A stretch of DNA of 64,000 bases from Flavobacterium celericrescens (GCF_011392075.1 NZ_JAAJBV010000007.1:62001-126000), one strand, 5' to 3'; shown: positions 34,700-43,846, numbered from the stretch's first letter. Program-made: numbers and translations. Notes: generated from the letters alone by a model not told the origin.

Positions 34700-37600
34700 A
34701 TGAGAACAAAGATACTTATACTAGTTGCTAAAATTAGCTTGATTGTTCTTTTATTATTAGATACAGTTGCTTATTCACAATGTGTGAATGGTGCTGTTCG
34801 TCCAGCTGATAACTTTATAGTGAATACTTATTCTCCGAGATGTAATAATGGAACAGATGGGGAGCTTCGCTTTTCAAATCTATATAGTACAGTAGGAACA
34901 AATGATTTTACCAACCAACAATATTCTGTTCGAATTTTAAATGGACCAAATGGAAGTTCTGTTTATTCTATTCCTTTAAATTCTTCAAATTATACAGTAA
35001 CAGGATTGTCTGCGGGAGTTTATACAGTAGATATAATTGATCAATGTGGTGGTAATAGTGCGGATAGAGTGGTTACGATACAAAATCCACCTGCGAATAT
35101 TCCAATTATCAATACTAATGTAGTTTTAAAAGATAAATTTACCGATACTTCTTTAATAGGTTGTGGAAATGTGTTCAAGTTTAGATTGAAAACAATGTCT
35201 GGAACAACTACAGGTAATGTGACCTATGTTTTTACTAATAATTTAGGAGCATCATTAACTTTTATAAATCCAATTCAACAGTCTGCTAATCCAAATTTTA
35301 CAGGATTCGTTATTGATATTAATATTCCACAAGATTTTTTCAACGGAGCAAACTTAAATTATACAGGATATAATTCTTGTGGTGCAATCACTGGAGGTGT
35401 TTTAGAATTACCAGTTGATCAAACAATAATTTTTGACACTCCAAAAATTGTAAGTGTGTCAAATCCTGTAGATCAATGTTTGATAGGCTATGATGTTAAA
35501 TTTTTTAGAATTAATGTTGTTAATCCAGTTCAAATAAGTGTTGAGGAGTTAAACAATCCGGGTGCAATTCCATTAGATATTAACAATCAACCTATAGTTG
35601 CGCAACAAGTTAATTTAACCCATTTAAATGCTACCCCATTAGGAGGTTCTACACCAGTTTCTTTGGGATTACGATTTGATGTTGATTATGTAATCACATT
35701 AGTTGATGCTTGCGGTTTGACTTATCAAAAAAACATCAAACAAGAGAGCGTTCCGTTTGCACCACAAATTTCATGTAGTAATGGAGCTAGTGTAATAGAT
35801 TATGCGGGTTATTTTGATGATGTAACTTTCTTAAATTTTAATGAATTGCCAATTTCAAGTTTGGCGGTTCCACCTTTAACAATAACTTTTAATTCAGGTC
35901 CCAATACATATTCAACACAATCAGGAACCGGAAGTCAGGTGACTTCATCTGCAATTGGATACCCTTTTTCAACTATTATAACTACTCCAAATGTTCCTTC
36001 ATTGTTATCTAATGATGGTGTAAAATCATTTCCTGCAGGGACATATAATTTTACCGTAACTGACGCTTGTGGAAAAACAAGTACGTTTGATTACACTGCT
36101 ACTTGTTTGAGAAATTCAGCGATATCCCATACTATGAATTACTGTGGTCCTATTACAAGTATGGTTCAGGTGATGATTTCTATTCCTGCGGTACTTACAA
36201 ATACGTATGCAGCGATATATAAATCTGATGGAACTGTCGTAATTTCAGGCATTATAAGTAATGGAGCTCCATTTAACTATTCTAGCGCAAATGGAGGAAC
36301 TCTTAATGTTAATCTTCAAAATAATGAAACTTATTATTTTAGATATGGAGGTATGATTTCTCAAAATGCACTTTCTCAACCAGATCAATTAGGGGGTGTT
36401 AACGGATTACCAAGACTTTCAGGAGGTTATTTGTATGAATATCAATTTAGTGTGGATTTGAATCCGTTTTATTTTACTTCTATTGATGCTTGTGATACTT
36501 CTGTAAACATGGTAGCAACTGGAGGAAAAGCACCATACACATATACTTTGTTTGATGTTGCAGGAACTACACAATTGACATCATATCAATCTTCTTCTTC
36601 GTTTACGGGGTTGGTTCCTGGAACCACTTATACTGCTAAAGCAAAAGATGATTGCGGAAGAGAATTTACACAACAATTCTACGTGTATCTTGCTCCTAAT
36701 CCAACGATTGCAAGTTTAGTTCAACCAACTTGTCAATCTTCTATAGGAGCTGTAACATTTGGTAGCTTACCTGCGAATTGGTCTATTACAGAAATGAATT
36801 CAGGAACTGTTTACACAGGTACAACTCCTACATACACCATATCAAATCTACAAGCTGGGACATACAATTACATCTTTAAAGATGTAAATACGAATTGTGC
36901 AAATCAGATTGCATTGCCAATTTCAATTGTGGCTTATACAAATTGTCCGATTGCAACTAATGATGTGGTTTTATACACTGGTGGTTCGGTTTCTACTATA
37001 AATGCAACATTGAATGATATACAAGGAGCACAAGTTAATCCTACAACTATTAGATTGATTGCGCCTTCTATTGCTACAGACTTGGTTTTTTGTAGTACAG
37101 GACAAGTTATTGGGTTTGAAATTCCAAACGAAGGGGGTTGGGCTGTAGACATTGTTTCTGGTGTAGTAACTTTTACTCCTTTTGTAAATTTTGCAGGGAT
37201 TCCAAGTAATGTTTCTTATAATGTTAAAGATTTTAATGGTAATGTAAGTAATGAAGCAGTTATTAGTTTTGATTTGCTACCAATAGCTGTAGATGATACT
37301 TCTTATTATGCTGTTGGAACAGCTGTGACAATTAATGTAGTTTCAAATGATACTTTAGGTGATGTGGTGAATCCTCAAACAGTTGCATTTGTTGCGCCAA
37401 CTTCTCCTAGTGGAATAGTTACTACGCCATTAAGTATGGTAGTTCCTGGCGAAGGCTCTTGGTCTATTGATGCTGTTTCGGGCGCTGTAACATTTGTACC
37501 ACAAGCAGGATTTTATGGTACACCAACACCTAAAAATTATCAAGTAAGTGATTTACAAGGAAATGTTTCTAATCAAGCCGTTATCACATTAAATTCTCAA

Positions 37601-38944
37601 TGTGAGTTAGAAGTTACTTGTCCAAATTTTGGTATTACTACTGTACAATGTTACACCGAAATTCCTACGGCTACAACTTTAACAATAGCAGCATTTGAAC
37701 AGCTTGGTGATAATTCGGGTACTATCGGTGATACTTCTTGTGGAAATGTAGTTATTACAGCTACTAACAGCAATTTTACGGGTTGTAATTCAGATGTTGT
37801 TAGAACTTATACTATATCGGTTTATGCTGATACTAATTTGAATGGATTGAAAGATGTTAATGAAAATGCAGTTTTAAGCACTATAACATGTGCTCAAGTG
37901 TTTCATGTAAACGATACAGTTGCGCCTGTTTTTTCAAGTGTTTTACCTGCAGATGTAGTAGTAGAATGTAATGCTATTCCTGCTGTTGAAACTTTGCAAG
38001 CTACTGATAACTGTGGTGTGGTAACAGTTGTTTCTCAAGATCAAATGGTTTTAGGAACATGTAATAACTCGTATGCGATTGTTAGAAGTTGGATAGCAAC
38101 AGATGATTGTGGAAATTCAGTAAGTCATGTTCAAAATATTACTGTTCAAGACACTACTTCTCCTGTGTTTACTTTTAATGTTCCGTCAGAATTAACTATT
38201 GAGAATGGAGATGCAATACCAACTTATACCGTTACTGCTATTGATAATTGTGGAGTTGCCACAATAACATATGAAGAAGAAACTATTCAAGGAAGTTGTT
38301 CTGGAAATTATGAAATTATAAGATATTGGACAGCTACAGATTCATGTGGGAATGCAGATATGATTTCTCAAGTAATTACGGTTGTAGATACTACGGCTCC
38401 TGTTTTTACAGAAAATTTACAAGAAGTAATTTATGTAGACTGTGGAAGTATTCCAGTTGCACCACAATTGAATGCTACTGATGCTATAAGTGAGGTTACG
38501 GTAACTTTTGAAGAAACAAAAGAACAAGGTGATTGTGTAAGTATGTCTAGAATTATTAGAAAATGGACTGCTGAAGACGCGTGTGGCAATAGTTCCACTT
38601 TTACTCAAGTATTAAATATGGCTTGTGAGATTACAATATTTAACGCATTAACACCTAATAATGATGGTAAAAATGATGTTTTTTATTTAGAAGGAATAGA
38701 GTGTTATCCTAACAACTCAGTAGAAATTTTTAACCGATACGGAGCAAAAATCTTTGAAGTTAAAGGATATGACAATGTTAGCAATGTATTTACTGGTAAA
38801 TCTGGTGCTGAATGGAATGTTTCAGGAGATGTATTGCCAACAGGAACTTATTTCTACATTATTAAATATGATTTTGTTATTGAAAATTTAGGTGAAAGAA
38901 AAGATGTTCAAAAAACAGGTTATCTGTATGTAAACAATAATTAG
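34700..38944 (+). CDS. Large secreted T9SS substrate with type B C-terminal domain
   Basis: A 1414-residue protein. Residues 1-27 are a signal peptide ending near VAYSQ. A long beta-rich region follows. Two Ig/cadherin-like units at about 745-965 share the form SNEAVISFDLLP / SNQAVITLN. Three exact-length 79-residue repeats fill 1072-1308 (DTxxPVF...DxCGN). Residues 1309-1414 form the type B sorting domain: FNALTPNNDGKNDVFYLEGI, VEIFNRYGAKIFEVKGYDN, LPTGTYFYIIKYD. It should be secreted by the T9SS and stay at the cell surface, perhaps as an adhesin or motility factor. The porP/sprF gene follows, the usual partner for type B substrates. Confidence 0.92.
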   Translation: MRTKILILVAKISLIVLLLLDTVAYSQCVNGAVRPADNFIVNTYSPRCNNGTDGELRFSNLYSTVGTNDFTNQQYSVRILNGPNGSSVYSIPLNSSNYTVTGLSAGVYTVDIIDQCGGNSADRVVTIQNPPANIPIINTNVVLKDKFTDTSLIGCGNVFKFRLKTMSGTTTGNVTYVFTNNLGASLTFINPIQQSANPNFTGFVIDINIPQDFFNGANLNYTGYNSCGAITGGVLELPVDQTIIFDTPKIVSVSNPVDQCLIGYDVKFFRINVVNPVQISVEELNNPGAIPLDINNQPIVAQQVNLTHLNATPLGGSTPVSLGLRFDVDYVITLVDACGLTYQKNIKQESVPFAPQISCSNGASVIDYAGYFDDVTFLNFNELPISSLAVPPLTITFNSGPNTYSTQSGTGSQVTSSAIGYPFSTIITTPNVPSLLSNDGVKSFPAGTYNFTVTDACGKTSTFDYTATCLRNSAISHTMNYCGPITSMVQVMISIPAVLTNTYAAIYKSDGTVVISGIISNGAPFNYSSANGGTLNVNLQNNETYYFRYGGMISQNALSQPDQLGGVNGLPRLSGGYLYEYQFSVDLNPFYFTSIDACDTSVNMVATGGKAPYTYTLFDVAGTTQLTSYQSSSSFTGLVPGTTYTAKAKDDCGREFTQQFYVYLAPNPTIASLVQPTCQSSIGAVTFGSLPANWSITEMNSGTVYTGTTPTYTISNLQAGTYNYIFKDVNTNCANQIALPISIVAYTNCPIATNDVVLYTGGSVSTINATLNDIQGAQVNPTTIRLIAPSIATDLVFCSTGQVIGFEIPNEGGWAVDIVSGVVTFTPFVNFAGIPSNVSYNVKDFNGNVSNEAVISFDLLPIAVDDTSYYAVGTAVTINVVSNDTLGDVVNPQTVAFVAPTSPSGIVTTPLSMVVPGEGSWSIDAVSGAVTFVPQAGFYGTPTPKNYQVSDLQGNVSNQAVITLNSQCELEVTCPNFGITTVQCYTEIPTATTLTIAAFEQLGDNSGTIGDTSCGNVVITATNSNFTGCNSDVVRTYTISVYADTNLNGLKDVNENAVLSTITCAQVFHVNDTVAPVFSSVLPADVVVECNAIPAVETLQATDNCGVVTVVSQDQMVLGTCNNSYAIVRSWIATDDCGNSVSHVQNITVQDTTSPVFTFNVPSELTIENGDAIPTYTVTAIDNCGVATITYEEETIQGSCSGNYEIIRYWTATDSCGNADMISQVITVVDTTAPVFTENLQEVIYVDCGSIPVAPQLNATDAISEVTVTFEETKEQGDCVSMSRIIRKWTAEDACGNSSTFTQVLNMACEITIFNALTPNNDGKNDVFYLEGIECYPNNSVEIFNRYGAKIFEVKGYDNVSNVFTGKSGAEWNVSGDVLPTGTYFYIIKYDFVIENLGERKDVQKTGYLYVNNN
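37913..38623 (+). repeat. Three tandem 79-residue coding repeats
   Basis: Units at 37913-38149, 38150-38386 and 38387-38623 each encode exactly 79 residues. All begin DT(V/T)(A/S)PVF, share a Cys near position 50 and then W-(I/T)-A-(T/E)-D-x-CGN at position 60-68. Unit 3 lacks the DNCG motif at position 32-35 of units 1 and 2 (DAIS instead), so it has lost one Cys. DNA identity between units is low, so they are old. Confidence 0.85.
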
Positions 38945-38950
38945 TAAGGA

Positions 38951-39088
38951 ATAGTTGAGTTTTTTAAGTTCAATTTTTGGGGCTTATTACCATGAAAGGA
39001 GTGTCTTAACTCCTTTCGGGTAATAAGATTAATAAACCTAGAAATGCTTTTACTCAATTATAATTCTTAAAAAACTCCCAAAAATTGA
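38951..39088. repeat. Competing inverted repeats between the T9SS substrate and porP/sprF
   Basis: Central hairpin: CTTATTACC (38983-38991) with GGTAATAAG (39019-39027), and inside it AAAGGAG (38995-39001) with CTCCTTT (39010-39016). Around it, GAGTTTTTTAAG (38957-38968) is the exact complement of 39066-39077, and TCAATTTTTGGG (38970-38981) the exact complement of 39077-39088. The arms run in the same order on both sides, so the two 12-bp stems cannot both form. ATAGTTGAGT (38951-38960) can also pair with 39052-39061 (one G-U). The last arm ends four bases before the porP/sprF ATG. Confidence 0.75.
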
Positions 39089-39092
39089 CATC

Positions 39093-40025
39093 ATGAATTA
39101 TTTAACTCAACTCGTAAAAGTAATCCCCATTTTACTTTTATGCTTGACTGACGCATTATTTGCGCAACAAGACCCACAGTATACAAATTATATGTATAAC
39201 ACTATGAATGTTAATCCGGCCTATGCAGGAACAAAAGAAGTAATGAGCATACTAGGAATGTATAGAGCTCAATGGGTAGGCTTAGATGGTGCGCCAGTAA
39301 CAAGTACTTTTTCTTTGCATTCTCCTATTGGGGTATCTAATATGGGACTTGGATTGTCTTTTGTAAATGATCAAATTGGTCCTTCAGATGAAAATACCAT
39401 TTCGATTGATTTTTCATATCGATTAAATTTTGATAACCTATCTACTTTGGCTTTGGGTATTAAAACGACTGCTAATTTACTGAATGTTGATTATACTAAA
39501 TTGAGTATATATGATCCTACAGATCCACAATTTCAGAGCAATATTGATAATCGTTTTTCGCCTAATTTTGGTGCGGGTGCTTATTGGTATTCTGATCATC
39601 ATTATGTTGGGTTGTCGGTGCCAAATTTTTTAGAAACGAAACATTATGATGATAATGATATGACTAGCTTGGCTAGAGAAAAAATGCATTATTATCTAAT
39701 GGCAGGCTATGTATTTGATCTTACTTCAAATATTAAAATGAAGCCTGCTTTTCTTTCAAAAGTAGTAGCAGGAGCTCCTTTTCAATTGGATATGACGGCA
39801 AATTTTTTGTTTCATGAAAAATTAACGGTTGGTGCAGCCTATCGATTAAATGCTTCTGTGAGTGGATTAGTTGGTTTTCAATTATCTGACAAGTTATTTG
39901 TTGGTTATTCATATGATGCAGAGACTTCAAAATTAGCTAATTACAATTCGGGTTCTCATGAAATATTTTTGAGATTTGAGATTTTTAAAGCCGAAGAAAA
40001 AATTTATTCCCCACGATTTTTTTAA
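39093..40025 (+). CDS. PorP/SprF family type IX secretion outer-membrane protein
   Basis: A 310-residue outer-membrane barrel. A signal peptide (about 1-24, ending LFAQQ) is followed by DPQYTNYMYNTMNVNPAYAG, the family hallmark, then many alternating strands ending in a C-terminal aromatic (PRFF). SprF-type proteins work with the T9SS core to deliver or anchor type B substrates such as SprB. Position directly behind a type B substrate gene supports a dedicated pair. No consensus promoter is visible in the 148-base gap, so it is probably cotranscribed and may be controlled by the hairpins there. Confidence 0.93.
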   Translation: MNYLTQLVKVIPILLLCLTDALFAQQDPQYTNYMYNTMNVNPAYAGTKEVMSILGMYRAQWVGLDGAPVTSTFSLHSPIGVSNMGLGLSFVNDQIGPSDENTISIDFSYRLNFDNLSTLALGIKTTANLLNVDYTKLSIYDPTDPQFQSNIDNRFSPNFGAGAYWYSDHHYVGLSVPNFLETKHYDDNDMTSLAREKMHYYLMAGYVFDLTSNIKMKPAFLSKVVAGAPFQLDMTANFLFHEKLTVGAAYRLNASVSGLVGFQLSDKLFVGYSYDAETSKLANYNSGSHEIFLRFEIFKAEEKIYSPRFF

Positions 40026-40203
40026 AGTATCTAAATTTTTGGATTCCTTTAAAAATTATTTAAGAAATACAGACATATTTGTTACTTATAGCTTTTTTAT
40101 ATGCTATTTTAATAAATTTTATCTAATTTTATAATAATAATGTCTTTCTTGAAAGAAATTGTTATTAAAAGTAGATTGTTAAATAATTTAATACTGTTTT
40201 CAA

Positions 40204-41397
40204 ATGTTGCATCAAGATGAAGAAGAAAAACGATTAAAGGTTTTAAAAGAGTTTAATATACTTGATACTAAGCCCGAAGAGATTTATGATGACATTACTC
40301 AAATAGCTTCATCTATTTGTAATATGCCAGTTGCGATGATTAGTTTAGTTGATAAAAATCGTCAATTTTTTAAGTCGCGCCTTGGTGTTGATATTTCAGA
40401 AACACCTATTGAAAATTCAGTATGTTATCATGCCATCCTTTCAAGAGATGAGGTTTTTGAAGTTCCTGATTTACGAATGGATGATCGGTTTAAAGCGTTT
40501 CCATTGGTTGTTAATGAACCGCATTTTGTTTCTTATTTTGGTGTTCCATTGTTAAATACACAAGGGGTTGCTTTTGGAGCTTTGTGTGTGTTGAGTAAAG
40601 ATGAGGTAAAAACAATTTCTGAAGAACAAAAAAAGTCTTTAAAAAAATTAGCAAAACAAGTTATCTATATTTTAGAATTAAGAAAAAAGCAAGAAGAATT
40701 GACTATTTATCATGAACAAGTAGAGAATTATGCTCAAGAAATGGAAAATTTTGCATTCACAGCAGCTCATGATTTAAGGTCGCCTTTGAGGGCTATTAAT
40801 TCTTTTTTAAAAATGATTGAAGCTAAAAGCAATCAAGACGATGAAAAAGAAAAAGTGTATTTTAAATTTGTTTTTGATAGTGTAAAACGAATGGATAAGC
40901 TGATTGTAGATTTGTTAGAATATGCTAAATCAAATAAAAAAATAGCTGATAAAGAACTAATTAATTTGAATCAGCTGGTTACAGATGTTTTTTCGAGTTT
41001 GGTAGAAGATAATTTAGCAGAAAAGCCTTTGCTTTCAAAAGGTGATTTGCCTGAAGTTTTTACATCAAAGATTGCAATCAATATGGTATTTCACAATTTG
41101 ATTGATAATGCCTTGAAATATCAAAAAAGCGATAATGTAGCTGCTATAACGATTAATTATGCTGAAGATTCAAAATCCCATATTTTTGAAATAATTGATA
41201 ACGGAATTGGCGTTGAAGAAGAGCATTTGGAATTAATTTTTCAGCCTTTCAAACGATTACATACTCAGGCAGAGTTTGTGGGTAGTGGATTAGGGTTGGC
41301 TGCTGTAAAAAAAATGGTAGAAAGTTTAGGCGGTCAAATTTCTGTTAACTCACAAATCGGAGTCGGTTCTGTCTTTACTTTTTCGATTCCAAAATAA
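40204..41397 (+). CDS. GAF-domain sensor histidine kinase
   Basis: A 397-residue soluble kinase. Residues about 20-155 are a GAF domain (SICNMPVAMISLVDKNRQFF, SYFGVPLLNTQGVAFGALCV). After a short coiled segment come HisKA (FTAAHDLRSPLRAINSFL, His189) and HATPase (NALKYQKSDN, IIDNGIGVEEEHLELIF, GSGLGLAAVKKMV). GAF domains of this class often bind small ligands or chromophores; the ligand is unknown. It precedes a LytTR regulator by 80 bases and a receiver protein further on, the likely partners. Confidence 0.92.
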   Translation: MLHQDEEEKRLKVLKEFNILDTKPEEIYDDITQIASSICNMPVAMISLVDKNRQFFKSRLGVDISETPIENSVCYHAILSRDEVFEVPDLRMDDRFKAFPLVVNEPHFVSYFGVPLLNTQGVAFGALCVLSKDEVKTISEEQKKSLKKLAKQVIYILELRKKQEELTIYHEQVENYAQEMENFAFTAAHDLRSPLRAINSFLKMIEAKSNQDDEKEKVYFKFVFDSVKRMDKLIVDLLEYAKSNKKIADKELINLNQLVTDVFSSLVEDNLAEKPLLSKGDLPEVFTSKIAINMVFHNLIDNALKYQKSDNVAAITINYAEDSKSHIFEIIDNGIGVEEEHLELIFQPFKRLHTQAEFVGSGLGLAAVKKMVESLGGQISVNSQIGVGSVFTFSIPK

Positions 41398-41477
41398 AAT
41401 ATTTATTTTCATTATTTTTTTATTATATTTATACCTTTATTAATTAAAATAAATTCGTTTTAATTTCAATATTACCT

Positions 41478-42233
41478 ATGAAGTTAATAAAGGCCTTGTT
41501 AATAGATGATGATTTAGATGCAATTCAACAAATTAAAAAATTTGGAGAAGAAAACGCTGTTATCATTTCAGTATGTGGGTTTTCAAATACACTTCAAGAG
41601 AGTATAGAATTTATCAAAGAAGCTAAACCCGAACTTATTTTTTTCAATCCCTCTATAGAAAATCTAGCGCATTTTAATTCACTTAAGGAATTAGATTTTA
41701 ATATTCCGAAGTTTATTTTTATTTCAAAAGATGAGAAAGATGCTTTTCAAGCTTTTAAACATAACGCAATTGATTTTTTAAAAAAACCATTAGATTTTAA
41801 TGATTTGATCGTTTCTCTTTATAAAGTTATAAAAAATATAGAGATGGAAATTAGTTTTCAAGATCAAAAGTTAAACCAAATAAATTCGATTAATTCTTCT
41901 AGTCAGAACAATGGATTTTTAGCTATTTCATCTACTGATAAAATTGAATTGATTAAGGTTGATGATATTGTTTTTTGTAGAGCGGACGGTAAATACACAG
42001 AGTTTGTATTAAGTAATGGAACCAAGATTTTATCAAGTAAAAATTTAGGAGAATACAATAATGTATTGACTTATAATTACTTTTTTAGAATTCATCATTC
42101 CTATGTTATCAATATCAAGCACATCTCAAAAATCACTAAGAAAGATGGCTTGTATTGTGAGTTTACTAATGGTGTTGCTTTGCCGATAGCTAAACGTAGA
42201 CAAGAAGAATTTATTAAGTTTATTAAACTATAA
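41478..42233 (+). CDS. LytTR-family regulator with degenerate receiver
   Basis: A 251-residue regulator. The N-terminal receiver has ALLIDDDLDA and FLKKPLDF, but the phosphoacceptor site reads PELIFFNPSIEN: Asn57 (codon AAT at 41646-41648) replaces the invariant Asp. Residues about 150-251 form a LytTR DNA-binding domain (DKIELIKVDDIVFCRADGKY, FFRIHHSYVINIKHISKI). LytTR proteins bind direct repeats about 21 bases apart. Without the Asp it may act without phosphorylation, or answer to a ligand or partner protein. A fitting direct repeat lies at 34591. Confidence 0.9.
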   Translation: MKLIKALLIDDDLDAIQQIKKFGEENAVIISVCGFSNTLQESIEFIKEAKPELIFFNPSIENLAHFNSLKELDFNIPKFIFISKDEKDAFQAFKHNAIDFLKKPLDFNDLIVSLYKVIKNIEMEISFQDQKLNQINSINSSSQNNGFLAISSTDKIELIKVDDIVFCRADGKYTEFVLSNGTKILSSKNLGEYNNVLTYNYFFRIHHSYVINIKHISKITKKDGLYCEFTNGVALPIAKRRQEEFIKFIKL

Positions 42234-42257
42234 TGCTAACGTTACATTTATTAAGTT

Positions 42258-42650
42258 ATGTCCAAGAAGTTTAAAAGAATAATGATTGTTGATGATAATG
42301 AATTTGATTGTTACATTACATCAAAATTGATTAATAGTTTTGATTCAACAATAGATATAATGGAATTTAATTCCTCAACAACTGCAATTGAGTATTTGGA
42401 GGAGTATCAAAGCGATTTAAAAAAATTACCAAGTTTAATTTTTTTAGACATCTATATGCCTATATTAGATGGTTTTAAATTTATAGAAAGATTTTCAAAG
42501 CTTTCTGAAAAGATTAAAGATTATACTAAGATTTGTATTTTGTCGACTACTGTAGACGATCTTCATATACATAAAGCTAAAATTGATGAGAATGTATTGT
42601 TTACGAGTAAACCCATAACAATGGAGTTTATTCAAAGCATAGCTCAATAA
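42258..42650 (+). CDS. Single-domain response regulator
   Basis: A 130-residue receiver. IMIVDDNEFDCYITSKLIN forms the acidic pocket, LIFLDIYMPILDGFKFI has the phosphoacceptor, ICILSTTVDD the switch and FTSKPITMEF the Lys. There is no output domain. It lies 24 bases after the LytTR gene. Since the LytTR receiver lacks its Asp, this protein is a candidate true phosphoacceptor for the GAF kinase; that is inference from position. Confidence 0.88.
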   Translation: MSKKFKRIMIVDDNEFDCYITSKLINSFDSTIDIMEFNSSTTAIEYLEEYQSDLKKLPSLIFLDIYMPILDGFKFIERFSKLSEKIKDYTKICILSTTVDDLHIHKAKIDENVLFTSKPITMEFIQSIAQ

Positions 42651-42663
42651 TCTTCAATTTATG

Positions 42664-42698
42664 AATTGTTCTGTTTCCTATTAAATGTGTTATTTTTA
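42664..42698 (+). promoter_or_regulatory. Promoter with shared 13-base upstream element
   Basis: AATTGTTCTGTTT (42664-42676) is followed, 27 bases from its start, by TATTTTTA (42691-42698), close to TAnnTTTG. The same 13 bases with the same spacing occur at 47397, upstream of the sugar transferase. ATG 42716 lies 17 bases beyond. Confidence 0.55.
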
Positions 42699-42715
42699 CC
42701 ATTTAAAACCTATTT

Positions 42716-43846
42716 ATGAAACTGGCAATTATAACTCACGTTCAACATATAAAGCATAATAAACAATATTATGGCTATTCTCCTTATATACGTGAGATGA
42801 ACATTTGGTTAAAATATGTTGATGAGGTAATCGTTGTAGCTCCTTTAGTTCAAAAAGAATTAAATCCAATTCATGAAAAATATAATCACTCAAAAATAGA
42901 TTTTTGCCAAGTTAAAGAGTTTGATATTACTTCAGTTTTTAATGTGTTCAAAGCAATTTTTCTGTTGCCAAAAATTGCAATTCAAGTTTATAAAGCAATG
43001 TCTCAAGCAGACCATATTCATTTACGTTGCCCTGGAAATATGGGGTTAGTTGGAGCTATGGTTCAAATTTTATTTCCAAAAAAATCAAAAACTGCAAAAT
43101 ATGCAGGTAATTGGGATCCTAATGCTAAACAGCCTTTTACATACAAATTACAGCGTTGGATTTTGAGTAATACTTTTTTGACTAAAAACATGCAAGTTTT
43201 AGTTTATGGTACTTGGGAAAACCAATCTAAAAATATTAAACCTTTTTTTACCGCAACTTATAGTGAATCTGAAATTCAGGATTCAGCATTTAGCATTCAG
43301 AATAAGTCATTTCATGAACCTTTTGTTTTTCTTTTTGTTGGGACTTTATCCAAAGGGAAGCAGCCATTATATGCCCTTCAACTTTTAGAAGAATTGCATA
43401 AAGCAGGTAAAAAAGTAAACTTGAATTTTTATGGAGATGGAATTTTAAGAGATGATGTGGCTCAATATATAGCTACCCATAATTTAGGAAACATAGTTTC
43501 ATTAAAAGGGAATCAAACTAAAGAAACAGTTTTAAAAGCATATCAAGATAGTCATTTTTTAATTTTACCTTCCAAAAGTGAAGGTTGGCCAAAAGTGGTT
43601 GCAGAAGCTATGTTTTGGGGATGTGTTCCTATAGTTTCAAAAGTTTCTTGTGTGCCCTATATGGTGGGTGATGGAAGGAGAGGAGTTGTTTTAATCGAGA
43701 AATTAAGTCAAGATATAAGTCAAATAAAAGCAGTTTTAGATAACAACGGAGTATATCAAAAAATGGCTTCCGAAGCAAAAATATGGTCAAGACAATTTAC
43801 TACGGATAAATTTGAAGCAGAGATTAAGAATTTATTATTACAATAA
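42716..43846 (+). CDS. GT4-type glycosyltransferase with heptamer repeat in the linker
   Basis: A 376-residue GT-B protein. The N-terminal domain starts LAIITHVQHIKHNKQYYGYS. The donor domain contains FLFVGTLSKGKQPLYALQLL, LNFYGDGILRDDV and LPSKSEGWPKVVAEAMFWGC, the EX7E-type region. Residues 187-196 in the interdomain linker are encoded by four heptanucleotide repeats (43274-43301), so a gain or loss of one unit would shift the frame and remove the catalytic domain. It opens the second glycan block. Confidence 0.87.
   Translation: MKLAIITHVQHIKHNKQYYGYSPYIREMNIWLKYVDEVIVVAPLVQKELNPIHEKYNHSKIDFCQVKEFDITSVFNVFKAIFLLPKIAIQVYKAMSQADHIHLRCPGNMGLVGAMVQILFPKKSKTAKYAGNWDPNAKQPFTYKLQRWILSNTFLTKNMQVLVYGTWENQSKNIKPFFTATYSESEIQDSAFSIQNKSFHEPFVFLFVGTLSKGKQPLYALQLLEELHKAGKKVNLNFYGDGILRDDVAQYIATHNLGNIVSLKGNQTKETVLKAYQDSHFLILPSKSEGWPKVVAEAMFWGCVPIVSKVSCVPYMVGDGRRGVVLIEKLSQDISQIKAVLDNNGVYQKMASEAKIWSRQFTTDKFEAEIKNLLLQ
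43274..43301 (+). repeat. Four heptanucleotide repeats inside a coding region
   Basis: ATTCAGG, ATTCAGC, ATTTAGC and ATTCAGA follow one another without gap (28 bases). They encode the linker stretch IQDSAFSIQN of the glycosyltransferase. One unit is not a multiple of three, but addition of three units to one original keeps the frame, consistent with four copies now. Confidence 0.8.

Noticed and set aside
37913..38623. CRISPR-like or other DNA-level tandem array
   Set aside because: The 237-base units are protein-level repeats within a single open frame, without conserved DNA spacers.
39010..39040. Ordinary terminator after the 1414-residue gene
   Set aside because: The hairpin is followed by ATTAATAAACC with no U-tract, so simple intrinsic termination is not supported.
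40149..40164. Small inverted repeat CTTTC-TT-GAAAG upstream of the GAF kinase
   Set aside because: Only five base pairs with a two-base centre in AT-rich DNA. Chance occurrence is likely.
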